Assembly: GCA_947627235.1 (NCBI GenBank)
Contig: CANQVG010000014.1
Coordinates: 1-52,358, forward strand
Direction of reading: 5' to 3'
Length of the DNA stretch: 52,358 bases
From: an uncultured Clostridia bacterium
GTDB lineage: Bacteria > Bacillota > Clostridia > Oscillospirales > Ruminococcaceae
Shown here: one piece after another, positions 34,913 through 44,100 of the stretch
Layout: each line of letters starts with the position of its first letter
Numbering within the stretch: the stretch's first letter is position 1
Program-made: the position numbers and the translations under genes
The notes under the pieces: model-generated
Seen by the model: the letters and a program-made list of their open reading frames with translations, nothing else
What the model was told of the DNA's origin: nothing
Database searches by the model: none

Positions 34913-34941
34913 GATTTTTACATGCTTTGTGCTGCGACTTT

Positions 34942-36066
34942 TTATCTCTTCTTTGGAAGGTCAATTATGTCCCAGAATGTATCTTTCATCTTCATCTCGC
35001 GGTCAAAGAGCATCGGGTAGGTCTGGTGGTTGCCGTTGAGCCAAGAGGTTCCGTCGTGAAGTCCCCAGAACACCGCGGAGTCAAGAATTCCCTCCTCCGA
35101 AAGGTCGAGAAGCAAATTAAATACGCCTACATAAGTCTCATTAAACTGCTTTTCCTGCTCCTTTGTCAGCGGGGCGGGGTTGCCGGACTGGTCTTCGTTA
35201 TAGCAGTTCATATCCATTTCGGTGACTTCTATCATAAGGTCGGGGTTTATCTCCCTGAGCTTAGCGATAATTCTGAAATTTTCCTCCATCTTTTCGAGGT
35301 CCATTCCGAGACCTATGTGCATCTGAAAGCCTACGCCGTCTATCGGGACGCCGTCCTCAAGCATCTTCTTCACGGCGTTGTACATCGTTATAACCTTATT
35401 CGACGAGCTTTCAAGGCTGTAGTCGTTGATAATGAGCCTTGCGTCGGGGTCGGCCTCATGAGCGGCGATAAAAGCGGTCTCTATAAAATCGTAGCTGTCG
35501 CCGTCGCCGTCATAGTCGCCGACGATATTGTACCAGTTTGAGCGTCTTAAACCGTAGTCGTCCGCGATAACCTCGTTGACGACGTCCCAGGTGTCTACCC
35601 TGCCCTTATAGCGGGAAACTATCGTGGTGACGTGATCCTTTATTCTCTGGACGAGGAGGTCTGCCGAAGCCTGACCGTTGCCGTCCTTAAAGAACCAGTC
35701 CGGACACTGAGAGTGCCAGAGAAGCGTGTGACCGCGCTCAACTATGCCGTTTTCCTCGCAGAAGTCGACGAATTTGTCGAAATTAGTAAAATTATAGGTA
35801 CCCTCAGAAGGGTGGAGAGCGTCGGGCTTCGACTCGTTTTCGAGAACGAGCGTGTCAAACTGCTTGAGTATCATCTTATACTCGTTGCTCTCAGGGTCGT
35901 TAAGGTTCCATGTGTTGATGGCGGAACCTATTCTGAAGTAGTCCTTATAAGCTTCCGCAAGCGACGGCGCGTCTTCCTCATAGCTGTATGTCGCCTTTGC
36001 CCCGCAGGATGTCAGAAGCAGCGCTGCGGCGACAACCGCGCAGAGTATTCTCATAATCCGTTCCAT
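34942..36066 (-). CDS. Endo-1,4-beta-xylanase, GH10, lipoprotein
   Basis: 374 residues from ATG 36066, with AAGGAG 7 bases upstream. The lipoprotein signal ends at LLTSC (Cys21), so the enzyme is anchored on the outer face of the membrane. The single catalytic domain has the GH10 hallmarks: GHTLLWHSQCPDWF, acid/base Glu165 in WDVVNEV, GFQMHI (His250), nucleophile Glu283 in VTEMDM, and WGLHDGTSWL. It cuts beta-1,4-xylan internally. There is no carbohydrate-binding module and no dockerin. It is preceded by an AraC regulator gene only 16 bases away, so the two are most likely one transcript and the regulator a xylan- or xylose-responsive activator. Confidence 0.95.
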   Translation of the reverse strand: MERIMRILCAVVAAALLLTSCGAKATYSYEEDAPSLAEAYKDYFRIGSAINTWNLNDPESNEYKMILKQFDTLVLENESKPDALHPSEGTYNFTNFDKFVDFCEENGIVERGHTLLWHSQCPDWFFKDGNGQASADLLVQRIKDHVTTIVSRYKGRVDTWDVVNEVIADDYGLRRSNWYNIVGDYDGDGDSYDFIETAFIAAHEADPDARLIINDYSLESSSNKVITMYNAVKKMLEDGVPIDGVGFQMHIGLGMDLEKMEENFRIIAKLREINPDLMIEVTEMDMNCYNEDQSGNPAPLTKEQEKQFNETYVGVFNLLLDLSEEGILDSAVFWGLHDGTSWLNGNHQTYPMLFDREMKMKDTFWDIIDLPKKR

Positions 36067-36082
36067 AGTAAATCTCCTTAAA

Positions 36083-36871
36083 TTAATTTTCATCGGGCTT
36101 TTTCTGTTTCAGCAGCACGAGCTTGCGGTACTGAAGCGGACTCATACCCGCTATGATCTTGAACTGGCGGCAGAAATGCTCGATGCTCTGGTATCCGCAG
36201 AGCTGAGCTATCTTCTGAGATGAGTATGCCGAGCTTTGCAGATATTCCTTGGCAAGGTCCACCCTGCGGTTGAGAACATCCTGCATGCAGGATACGCCGA
36301 ACTGCTTCTTATAGATGCTTTGGAGGTGTCCCGTGCTGACGTGAACCCTCTGCGCCATCTTGTTGACAGTCCACTGATAGTCGGGGCGGGTCTGAATATC
36401 GTACCGCAGGTTTATCAGAGCACGCTGCTGCTCGGTCATACTGTTATCCTCCACCGACTCGGCTATCTTCATAACCATAAGCCTGAGAATCATTCCCATA
36501 GACTGCTGACTGTAGGCAAAATCCGAGAAAAATTCCTTTACGAGAACATTGAAAAGACTGTCCATACTCTCGGGAGAACGGAGCGCTATGGGCTTGCCGA
36601 ACGGAATATTCACCTTTTCAATAAAGTCCTCATCGGTATAGAATCTCACATAATAGTTGGCATACGGTCCGTCGTAAGCCTCGTAAGCCGCGGGCATGTG
36701 GGGCGGATAAAGCATAACCGTGTCCGGAGGGACTACTACCTCCCCGCCGTCGGTACGGACCTTGGCGAACGATTTTGTCTGCACTAAAAGCCACCAGTCG
36801 TGCAGATCGTCAAAATAGGTAAAGCCGGGGTCGTGAACGGAATTCAGCCAAACGAAGTTTATATCAACCAT
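36083..36871 (-). CDS. AraC/XylS family transcriptional regulator
   Basis: 262 residues from ATG 36871 (GGGAGG upstream; an in-frame ATG 24 bases earlier lacks a site). The N-terminal half (about 1-150) looks like a cupin-type AraC ligand-binding domain: DDLHDWWLLVQTKSFAKVRT, PPHMPAAYEAYDGPYANYYVRF. The C-terminal 100 residues carry two helix-turn-helix motifs (VNKMAQRVHVSTGHLQSIYK and IAQLCGYQSIEHFCRQFK) and the family tail GMSPLQYRKL. It probably senses a sugar and activates the downstream xylanase gene. Confidence 0.9.
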   Translation of the reverse strand: MVDINFVWLNSVHDPGFTYFDDLHDWWLLVQTKSFAKVRTDGGEVVVPPDTVMLYPPHMPAAYEAYDGPYANYYVRFYTDEDFIEKVNIPFGKPIALRSPESMDSLFNVLVKEFFSDFAYSQQSMGMILRLMVMKIAESVEDNSMTEQQRALINLRYDIQTRPDYQWTVNKMAQRVHVSTGHLQSIYKKQFGVSCMQDVLNRRVDLAKEYLQSSAYSSQKIAQLCGYQSIEHFCRQFKIIAGMSPLQYRKLVLLKQKKPDEN

Positions 36872-36938
36872 TTCTTTTCCTCCCTGAATTTTCAATGATG
36901 TTCCGCGCGCCCGAATCGCGCCGTAATAACGTATTTAT

Positions 36939-36967
36939 ATAATAGCTTATATTTACACATTTGTCAA
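36939..36967 (-). promoter_or_regulatory. Sigma-A promoter of the araC-xylanase transcript
   Basis: Minus strand TTGACA (36967-36962) and TATTAT (36944-36939) with a 17-bp spacer, in the AT-rich region divergent from the cohesin-like gene. Confidence 0.7.
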
Positions 36968-37025
36968 ATGTTTTTTGGTCAATAATTATTTTTTGTTAAA
37001 TTTTTTTAATTTGCAAAAATGACTG

Positions 37026-37054
37026 TTGCTTTTATAGCAGGATAGTGATATAAT
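37026..37054 (+). promoter_or_regulatory. Sigma-A promoter of the cohesin-like protein gene
   Basis: TTGCTT and TATAAT with a 17-bp spacer, 40 bp before the ATG at 37095. Confidence 0.65.
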
Positions 37055-37094
37055 GAATATGTATGATTGAACTTTAATCGGAAGGAAAGATTTT

Positions 37095-38081
37095 ATGTTT
37101 AAAAAGATTGCGGTTATTATGGCGATGCTGATATCGGCGTCTCTGATGATGGGCGCTGCGTCAACCGATAAGAAAAGCGGAAACTGCTCCATTGTGCAGA
37201 CAAGCTATGCGAGCGAGGGAGAAACCTTTACCGTCGACGTCGTTCTCAGTGACAACCCGGGACTTAATTCTCTGAGCTGCAATGTTCGCTACAGTTACGG
37301 ACAGATCGAGTTCGTCAGCGTGAGCGACTCTGGTCTTCTCAGCGGCTTCTACAGCGTCAAAAACGGCTCCTCGATACAGTTGGTCTGGCCGGGCAGCAAC
37401 TCAAATACCGAGGTCAACGGCGTACTCGCCACGCTAACTTTCCGCGTCCTCAATATACCCGTTGAAGGAAGCATTATCTACAATACGGTGACCGCGCGCA
37501 ATACCAGCAATATCACCGTCCCCGTAGACGGAGTCACCTCGATTGTCTATACCGGCACCGAGGTTGTAGAGCCTGCTCCCGACGAAACTGACGACACTCA
37601 GGAACCTGATATTCCGCAGTTTGACGTTACCGACAATGTCGCAGATGAGCCTGCCGAAGCCGCAGATGATACCGAGACCGTTCCCGATGAGACCGAACCT
37701 CCCGTCACTACAACCGAAAAGGTCACCACTGCCAAGCCGTCGACAAAGGCAACCACCAAGGCGACGACAAAGGAAAAGTCCACGACCCCGAAGCCCGAGA
37801 CCACCCCCGAGCCTGCCACTACCCCGATGCCGGTGACGACTCCCGAACCCGTTACCACCACCGAGCCGACTACCACTACTGAGCCCACCACCGTGACGAC
37901 AACGGCGGAAACAACAACCGAAAGCACGACCGTTACAACATATGACGATTTTTCGGAAGTCTACGGCAACGGTGTGGACAACTCTGCGGCAAATTCGGGA
38001 ACTCTCCTGATAGCGCTGATTATGATAGCGCTCACTGCGGTTGTCGTAATCGCAATAGAAATATATAGGCGCAGCCGCTGA
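37095..38081 (+). CDS. Membrane-anchored cohesin-like surface protein
   Basis: 328 residues. A signal peptide (1-23) precedes a beta-sandwich domain (about 30-155) that reads like a cohesin: GETFTVDVVLSDNPGLNSLS, CNVRYSYGQIEFVSVSDSG, LLSGFYSVKNGSSIQLVW, and GVLATLTFRVLN. A long Thr/Pro/Glu/Lys linker with repeated TTxEP units follows (about 165-280), then a C-terminal membrane helix (about 300-322) with a basic end RRSR. Cohesins bind dockerins and so dock enzymes; here the single domain would be held at the cell surface by a transmembrane anchor rather than by sortase. No dockerin is encoded in the window. The ribosome-binding site GGAAGGAAAG is good. The cohesin call rests on motif pattern only. 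Confidence 0.75.
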   Translation: MFKKIAVIMAMLISASLMMGAASTDKKSGNCSIVQTSYASEGETFTVDVVLSDNPGLNSLSCNVRYSYGQIEFVSVSDSGLLSGFYSVKNGSSIQLVWPGSNSNTEVNGVLATLTFRVLNIPVEGSIIYNTVTARNTSNITVPVDGVTSIVYTGTEVVEPAPDETDDTQEPDIPQFDVTDNVADEPAEAADDTETVPDETEPPVTTTEKVTTAKPSTKATTKATTKEKSTTPKPETTPEPATTPMPVTTPEPVTTTEPTTTTEPTTVTTTAETTTESTTVTTYDDFSEVYGNGVDNSAANSGTLLIALIMIALTAVVVIAIEIYRRSR

Positions 38082-38100
38082 CGCGTACCGCCGCAATATA

Positions 38101-38136
38101 CGCCGCCGGAACCAAGCGTTCCGGCGGCGCGTTTTT
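38101..38136 (+). terminator. Rho-independent terminator of the cohesin-like gene
   Basis: A 12-bp perfect stem CGCCGCCGGAAC/GTTCCGGCGGCG with loop CAAGC is followed by a T5 tract. Confidence 0.9.
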
Positions 38137-38175
38137 GTCCGGTGCCCGATAAACACTTGCTGTTTCGGATATCTC

Positions 38176-38204
38176 TTGACTTAATGTCGGATATGTGATA
38201 TTCT
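38176..38204 (+). promoter_or_regulatory. Sigma-A promoter of the SPFH protein gene
   Basis: TTGACT and TATTCT with a 17-bp spacer, followed by AAAGGAG at the SPFH gene start. Confidence 0.6.
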
Positions 38205-38243
38205 TATTAAAAACAGTTAATCTGTAAAAAAGGAGTTATATTT

Positions 38244-39125
38244 ATGACCAACATGTTAAGAAAAATATTCAACAAAAAAGTTGTCGCCGTTGTTCTCATA
38301 TTGATTCTCGTGCTTGTTATAGTTTCGGGAAGCATCACGATAGTCCAACCCGGACACACCGGAGTTGTAGTCACTCTCGGACGCGTCGAGGAGGGCGTTT
38401 TGCAGGAGGGTCTTCACTTCAAGATACCCTTTATCCAAAACATCGTTATGATAGACAACCGCATCACAAAGCTTGAAGTAGACACCGAGGCGTTTTCAAG
38501 CGACCTTCAGACAGTCGAAACAAAGCTTGCCATAAACTACCGCGTCGATACCTCGAAGTCCTACAGCATCTACAAGAACATCGGCGGCGACTACGAGACG
38601 GTTCTGGTCGTCCCTGCGGTAAACGAAGTCCTCAAGGCGATAGCCTCGCAGTACACTGCCGAAGAGAGCGTCACAAACCGCACACTCATCTCCTCCGGAC
38701 TTGTAGACGGGCTGAACGAAAAACTCAACGACATCGGACTTTACGTGACCGACGTCAACATTATAAACTTTGATTTTTCAGAAGCTTTCATAACCGCCAT
38801 TGAGGAAAAGCAGGTAGCGCAGCAGGAGCTTCTGAAAGCCGAGACCGAAAAACAGACAAAAATCACTAATGCCGAGGCAGAGGCAGAAGCTATCAAGGTC
38901 AAGGCGGAGGCGGAAGCGGAAGCTCTCAGAATAACCGCCGAAGCCGAAGCGGAGGCAAACGCCATCATTGCCGATTCGCTTACCGACGAGCTGATACAGT
39001 ATCATAAGATCGAAAAGTGGAACGGCGAGCTTCCCGTCGTCACCGGCGGTTCCGGCGCATTTCTCGACGTCACCGATATGATAAGCGACGAACATCCCCA
39101 AATCGTTCAGCAAGAGGCGGAGTAA
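38244..39125 (+). CDS. SPFH/prohibitin-family membrane protein
   Basis: 293 residues. A basic N-terminus and one membrane helix (about 13-33) are followed by the SPFH/band-7 domain (about 33-190; VQPGHTGVVVTLGRV, EGLHFKIPFIQNIVMIDNR, VETKLAINYRV). A long Ala/Glu-rich coiled coil (about 190-240) has AEAEA repeats. The C-terminal segment is less conserved. SPFH proteins oligomerise into large membrane rings that scaffold microdomains or bind FtsH-type proteases; the C-terminal pattern fits prohibitin-type rather than HflK/C. It is monocistronic, with AAAGGAG ahead of the ATG. Confidence 0.9.
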   Translation: MTNMLRKIFNKKVVAVVLILILVLVIVSGSITIVQPGHTGVVVTLGRVEEGVLQEGLHFKIPFIQNIVMIDNRITKLEVDTEAFSSDLQTVETKLAINYRVDTSKSYSIYKNIGGDYETVLVVPAVNEVLKAIASQYTAEESVTNRTLISSGLVDGLNEKLNDIGLYVTDVNIINFDFSEAFITAIEEKQVAQQELLKAETEKQTKITNAEAEAEAIKVKAEAEAEALRITAEAEAEANAIIADSLTDELIQYHKIEKWNGELPVVTGGSGAFLDVTDMISDEHPQIVQQEAE

Positions 39126-39180
39126 AAAGGAGTTTTTGTGAATGTCCCACTTAGCGGGACGTAAAATGCTGACTGCATTT

Positions 39181-39210
39181 AAAAAGGACTTGTGAAAGCA
39201 AGTCCTTTTT
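39181..39210 (+). terminator. Rho-independent terminator of the SPFH gene
   Basis: A 12-bp perfect stem AAAAAGGACTTG/CAAGTCCTTTTT with loop TGAAAG. The 55 bases before it hold a smaller imperfect palindrome around GTCCC/GGGAC. Core-like, GC-balanced sequence ends here. Confidence 0.9.
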
Positions 39211-39324
39211 CAATGTTTCTGAAAGTTATTCATAAAAATGTCCAACGCTTTTAAAACTAATCTATAATGTATTTTATATGAATATTTACTTGACTGAGAA
39301 ACCATTATCGGTTTCATATAATAT

Positions 39325-39609
39325 ACTGTCTTTGAAAGATACAATGAAAAGGAGTATATTTGTGTTTATGACTGCAATCATAAATCACCTTATCCTATAA
39401 AAAATATGACACGGAAAATCCGGCGGATTATCTCGGCATTGCATTACGTGCGGTTTTCCAAATGGGAATACGACAGAACGTCGCCGGACATCTTCCAATT
39501 TCCGGTTTTCAATATAAGCGCAGACGTGCTTCCGGAAATTGACAACGTAAAACGTGAAGTAGACATTTTTAAGTTTCTTCAGAATATGACCGATCATCGA
39601 ATCGCTTAA
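39325..39609 (+). other. Open frame without a clear start, possible gene remnant
   Basis: A frame of about 95 codons is open up to TAA at 39609. It runs through YNEKEYICVYDCNHKSPYP and on to VDIFKFLQNMTDHRIA, but the first ATG (39406) has no ribosome-binding site. I recognise no family. Another frame of the same stretch also reads protein-like for about 25 codons, which would fit a frameshifted relic. Upstream (39286-39307) an inverted repeat GAAACC/GGTTTC sits next to a TTGACT. The region is AT-rich compared with the genes before 39.1 kb. Confidence 0.3.
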
Positions 39610-39644
39610 TTGTTGGATAAAAGAGGAAAATCGTTTCAAACATA

Positions 39645-39673
39645 TTGACTTTTAGCTTGATACGGTGTATCAT
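39645..39673 (+). promoter_or_regulatory. Promoter with overlapping operator-like palindrome
   Basis: TTGACT and TATCAT are 17 bp apart. The perfect palindrome TGATAC-GGT-GTATCA (39658-39672) overlaps the -10. This layout is typical of a promoter controlled by a small dimeric repressor (TetR- or MerR-like), but no intact regulator gene follows. Confidence 0.55.
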
Positions 39674-39706
39674 ATGTTTATTAAACAACTGTTTGGTACA
39701 TGACGC

Positions 39707-40021
39707 ACCGTGTTTCAGGATGCAAAAGCCATGAGTGAAAAATGGGCGGCTCTAAAAGAAATAACGTCTCGGTCTGATGACCATAAAGGCTCATGCGTGG
39801 GAGCATAAAAAGCCATTCGTGAGTATGTGAGCCTACCGGTATTTGAAATTGATTCGTTTTTTGGATTACGACTTGAAGAAAGAAGCAAAGGAATCTATCA
39901 GGGAGCTTTTAGCGGAAACACAAAGGGTGCTTTTTATTTAAAGCGTATCGGCTCAACTTCTATGACTTGGTATATTGTGCTCGACGCTGACACAGTATAC
40001 CGGGGTGCTGGGCTTCAATAA
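39707..40021 (+). pseudogene. Degenerate open frame with one in-frame stop
   Basis: One frame runs from about 39707 to the stop ending at 40021, broken by a single TAA at 39806-39808. The first part includes the ATG at 39731 (MSEKWAALKEITSRSDDHKG); the part after the stop continues as KAIREYVSLPVFEID. A second frame from about 39840 also reads like protein (DYDLKKEAKESIRELLAE), so a frameshift is possible too. I do not recognise a family. The stretch is bracketed by the promoter at 39645 and the terminator at 40007, so it may instead specify a short untranslated RNA of about 350 nt. Confidence 0.35.
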
Positions 40022-40036
40022 GTCCAGCCCATTTTT
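40007..40036 (+). terminator. Rho-independent terminator ahead of the sortase gene
   Basis: GCTGGGCTT/AAGTCCAGC stem (one G-U pair), loop CAAT, followed after CCCA by TTTTT. It lies only 17 bases before the sortase start region, so any transcript into srtB would have to read through it. Confidence 0.65.
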
Positions 40037-40053
40037 AACGGAAACGGGTGAAA

Positions 40054-40866
40054 ATGTTAGTTATGAAAAAGATGTTGGTTTTTATCCTGTCAGCGGTGTT
40101 CCTTGTTTCGGCGACGATGGTAACCGTGAACCTCGTCCGCGCCAAACGGGAAGCAGAAGCTCTCGAGATTCTGGCGGATTCCTTGCCGGAACGGACGGAT
40201 CACGTTCAGGAGAATCCGTCCGAGACCTCTGGCACCACACAGACGTCGCTGCAGGACGCACCGACGGATTCCGATGAGGCGGAAGCTCCGGAGTCTCACC
40301 GGTATGATGACCTCTACGCCCAAAATTCAGACCTGCTGGGATGGATTAAAATTGAGGGAACCGTCATAGATTACCCTGTCATGTATACTCCGAAGTCTCC
40401 GGATAAGTACCTTCACAAAAACTTTGACGGTGAGTACTCCTCAAGCGGCTTGCCCTTTATGGACGCGGGCTGCTATGTCGGCTGCGGGAATTATCTGATT
40501 TATGGACACAATATGAAGAACGGCTCTATGTTTGCTTCTATTCTGGATTACAAAGACGAGTCTTTTTGGCAGGAACATTCTGTTATCTATTTCGACCTCG
40601 TAGGGGAATTGGGAACATACCAGGTGATTGCGGCATTCTACGACAAGGTCCATCAGTCGGACGAGACAGACGCGTTCCGATACTATAGATGTCTGGACCT
40701 AACAGCGGAAGAAGATTTCAACTATTACATAAATAACGTCAAGGCTATGGCTCTCTACGACACGGGCATTGAGACTGCCTATGGTGATAGCCTGCTTACA
40801 CTGTCCACATGCAGCAACCATACGACTGACGGTCGGTTCGTGGTGGTAGCCAAAAAGATATCCTAA
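40054..40866 (+). CDS. srtB: Class B sortase
   Basis: 270 residues. An N-terminal signal anchor (about 4-28) is followed by a Ser/Thr/Glu-rich stem (to about 85) and the class B sortase barrel beginning YDDLYAQNSDLLGWIKIEGT. The catalytic His152 is in YGHNM, Cys253 in TLSTC and Arg261 in GRFVVVA. It is a membrane-bound transpeptidase that joins surface proteins to the wall or to a pilus. It lies directly upstream of the LPETG adhesin gene, which suggests that as substrate. The start is uncertain: ATG 40054 or 40063, or GTG 40048, none with a strong ribosome-binding site (nearest GGAAACGGG). Codon choice still resembles the core genes more than the adhesin does. Confidence 0.93.
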   Translation: MLVMKKMLVFILSAVFLVSATMVTVNLVRAKREAEALEILADSLPERTDHVQENPSETSGTTQTSLQDAPTDSDEAEAPESHRYDDLYAQNSDLLGWIKIEGTVIDYPVMYTPKSPDKYLHKNFDGEYSSSGLPFMDAGCYVGCGNYLIYGHNMKNGSMFASILDYKDESFWQEHSVIYFDLVGELGTYQVIAAFYDKVHQSDETDAFRYYRCLDLTAEEDFNYYINNVKAMALYDTGIETAYGDSLLTLSTCSNHTTDGRFVVVAKKIS

Positions 40867-40920
40867 CGGTCATACAGTCTAAATACTTTAAATATTTTAT
40901 TATAAAGTCGTTTTATGTTA

Positions 40921-40949
40921 TTGACTTTCAAGAGAATATGCATTATAAT
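40921..40949 (+). promoter_or_regulatory. Sigma-A promoter of the pilus operon
   Basis: TTGACT and TATAAT with a 17-bp spacer, in the AT-rich 294-base gap between srtB and the adhesin gene. It would leave a leader of about 200 bases. A second possible -35 (TTGACC near 40982) lies in the same gap; nothing else is recognisable there. Confidence 0.65.
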
Positions 40950-41160
40950 AATTATTATGTCTTATAGTGTATAGTGATGATTGACCTGCTTTTATTATTT
41001 TTATTTGTTTATAAAAAGTTAATAAAATTGCAGACAGATGTGATACCTATACACTGATATACATACTCAAGTAACAAGTAAATGTGTGCCTACTTTTCCT
41101 CCGTTATCGTGAGGATGTAGATATAAATGGAAATGATATAACCAGAAAGGAGTGCATTGC

Positions 41161-44100
41161 ATGAAGATTTATGCACGAGTGCTTGCCGTGCTGCTGACCG
41201 TGGCGGTTGCATTGTCTACGATGCCGGTCTATCCTACCTATGCGTCGTATAATGATGTAGTGGTCACGGGAGCGGAAAACGTCGATAACTCCGCAGGCGG
41301 CAGCATGGTCGAGCAACCTTTAAACGATTCTTCGCCGGAAACGGAACAGTCCGCTGGCGTTAAAGCGGGCAACGATATATCAGGCAGCGAAGTTTCGGAA
41401 GGCGACGCCAGCGATGACGCCTCAGGCAGGACGGAAAGCAATAATAATCAGGATGCGCCGCCTACGGCTGACGACAGTCAGTCCGAAGAGGACAGCGACT
41501 TTCCTGATGATGGCGAGACGCCCCCTGTAACGCCATCCGACACGGTTCCTCCGGAAAATTCCGGGCAGGATCCCGCTGATCCGGAAGCCGTTACCGCTTC
41601 CGTGACTGTTGTTTTCCCCGTCGTCAAGGATGGAAACGCGGTATTTAATTTCCGGTACCGGCTCGAATATCCGGCTGACGCTGAGGAAACCAAGGCTGAC
41701 GACGGCACGTTCCAGCTTTATTCCGGCGGGAACTATACCATAGAGGGGTTGCCGGAGGGTACGGTCTATTCCGTGGATTTGTATGCCCCGGACGGCTATG
41801 AGTTTGAGCAGTTAAACTGGAACGGCTGCATCGGCGCGTTTGGCGACATTTCAATCATGCCGATCGTGGTCAAGGAGCCTGACGACTCTTCGCAGGTATT
41901 CATAGGTGGGGCAAACGACTTGACTGTTTCCGCGACCGCGAGTCCGGAGACCGGTCTCTCTAAAGATGCCATGTTGCAGGTCGATGCGATTTCCGAAGGC
42001 ACAGCGTTTGCAAGCGCTGTTAATGCCATAAGCGCTGGTCTCGGTCTTTCGGAAACGGACGCCCTGTATTTTATGCCGTATGACATTTATTTCCTCGACG
42101 GCGAGAGCAGGGTCGAACCTGAATCCGGGCTTGTGGAGTTGACCGTTACATTTAATAATGGTGCGCCGTTTGTCGCCGAAATCGCGGCGGCGTTCGACGA
42201 AAACGGCAAACCCAAGAAGACCGAAATGTTTGTTGCCCATATTCGATCCGACGGTACTGTAGAGAAAATCGTACCGCAGTGGACGTCGGACAATGAGATA
42301 AAATTTGCCGTCAGTTCGTTTTCTGTGATGGGTCTGGCACTGGTAGTTTCGGAGCCCGAAACCCTGTCCGATCTTGATGGCAAATATCTTAACGTCTATG
42401 TACCGGCGATCCCAGAGGGCGTGGAAGATTCGGTATATGCCGATACGCTTGAGGAAGCGTTAGCCCATCTGGCGGACGGCGGCACTATCTGGCTGACCGG
42501 CGATGTAGCCTTGAACGTGTTAGCGCTCAGCGGCAGGAACGCCGTGATTCGGTCGTATGGTGATACGCCTCGCCTCCTGACCAAAAACGGGGACGGCGAA
42601 AACATGTTTGTGCTGTCCGACGGCGCGTCTCTGACGCTGGAGAATGTGGTCATCGACGCCACGGGTAATATCCTGGGCAGGACCATCACGGCGTCCGGCG
42701 GCTCCAAGCTGACACTTGGTGTTGGCGCCATGCTGGAAAACAATGCGGCTTATGGCGCGGTATATCTGGATGGTTCTACAATCAACATAAATGGCGGTAC
42801 GATTCGGAACAACAGCACGACGACGGATGAGGCTTCTACAAAGACGTGGGCACCGGCTCCTCCGAACTGGACCAATAATACGTTTCGCTATTACTATGAT
42901 GTTGACCTCGGTGCGAATCAGGGCCTTGGCGGCGCTGTTCTCATGGTGAACGGTTCTGAGTTTACCATTTCTTCCGGCAGCGTCAGCGGGAACAACGCTT
43001 TATGTGGTGGCGCTGTCTACGCTTGGGGTGGAAGCGTCATTACGCTCAGCGGCGGTTTGGTTTCTGATAATACCGCCACTGGTGTTGACTATACGGCGGC
43101 TGGCGGCGCGATTGCTGTGGACAATGGCACCTGTGCTTTCACAATCAACGGCGCTGAAATCACGGGAAACAGTGCGAAGCACGGCGGCGCGTTCTGGTTT
43201 GGTATCGACACCGGAAAGCTCGATTTCTCTATGACTTCCGGTAGCATTCGTGAAAACACTGCGACTGATGGTTCTGTTGCTTATTTTCTTGGCTATGACA
43301 GCCAGATTGATATTAGTGGCAACGAGTCGATTATTGAGAACAATACAGCTTCCGGCAACGGTGCTTTTTATGTCGGTATGTATCCCGGCAATACACTTTC
43401 GGAGCAGGCTTTTCTTACTGTTCGTAACGGTGCTACATTCTCCAAGAATCATGCGGCAAAGGGCTCTTGCATGTATCTCACGCGTGATAAAGGTATCAAC
43501 GGTCTGTTGTTTGACGGTGCAGTATTTACAAACAACGCTACGACCAGTGATGGCGGTGTCCTGCGGTACGGCGTGCCGAACTCTACGTTCACTGTGCGCA
43601 ACAGCACTTTTACAGAGAACAAGACGGATACCAACGGTGGTTGCTTCTATGTTGCCACGGATGCGGAGTACAGCACTTTCGTCTTTGATGGCTCCACGTT
43701 CAACAACAATTATGCTCAAAAGCAGGGCGGCGTGTGGCGTGGTTTCCCGCCTTATTCCGATATTACCTATACGAATTGCACGTTCAACGGGAACACGGCT
43801 GAACTGGGTGACGGCGGTTGCTTCTACTGCCCGGGCGATGGTCCTGAGTCCAATGTCACCATTGATGGCGGCAGCTTTACCAATAATAAGTCCGGAAGTT
43901 CTGGCGGAGCGTTCCGTGTGAATCTGAATGGCGGTATCGTGACGGTCAAGGGCGGTGCTTTGTTCCAGTACAACCAGGCAGATGTGAACGCGGGTGCGTT
44001 TTCTATTCGCCGCAAAGGTGCCGATTATTATGGTGAGGCATATTTGCTGGAGTGCGATATTCTTGATAATGTCTGCAACGCTGACTTTTCCAGATATGAA

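Noticed and set aside
35490-35530. Dockerin-like calcium motif (GDYDGDGD) in the xylanase
   Set aside because: It is a single Asp/Gly loop inside the GH10 barrel, not a duplicated F-hand dockerin module at a terminus.
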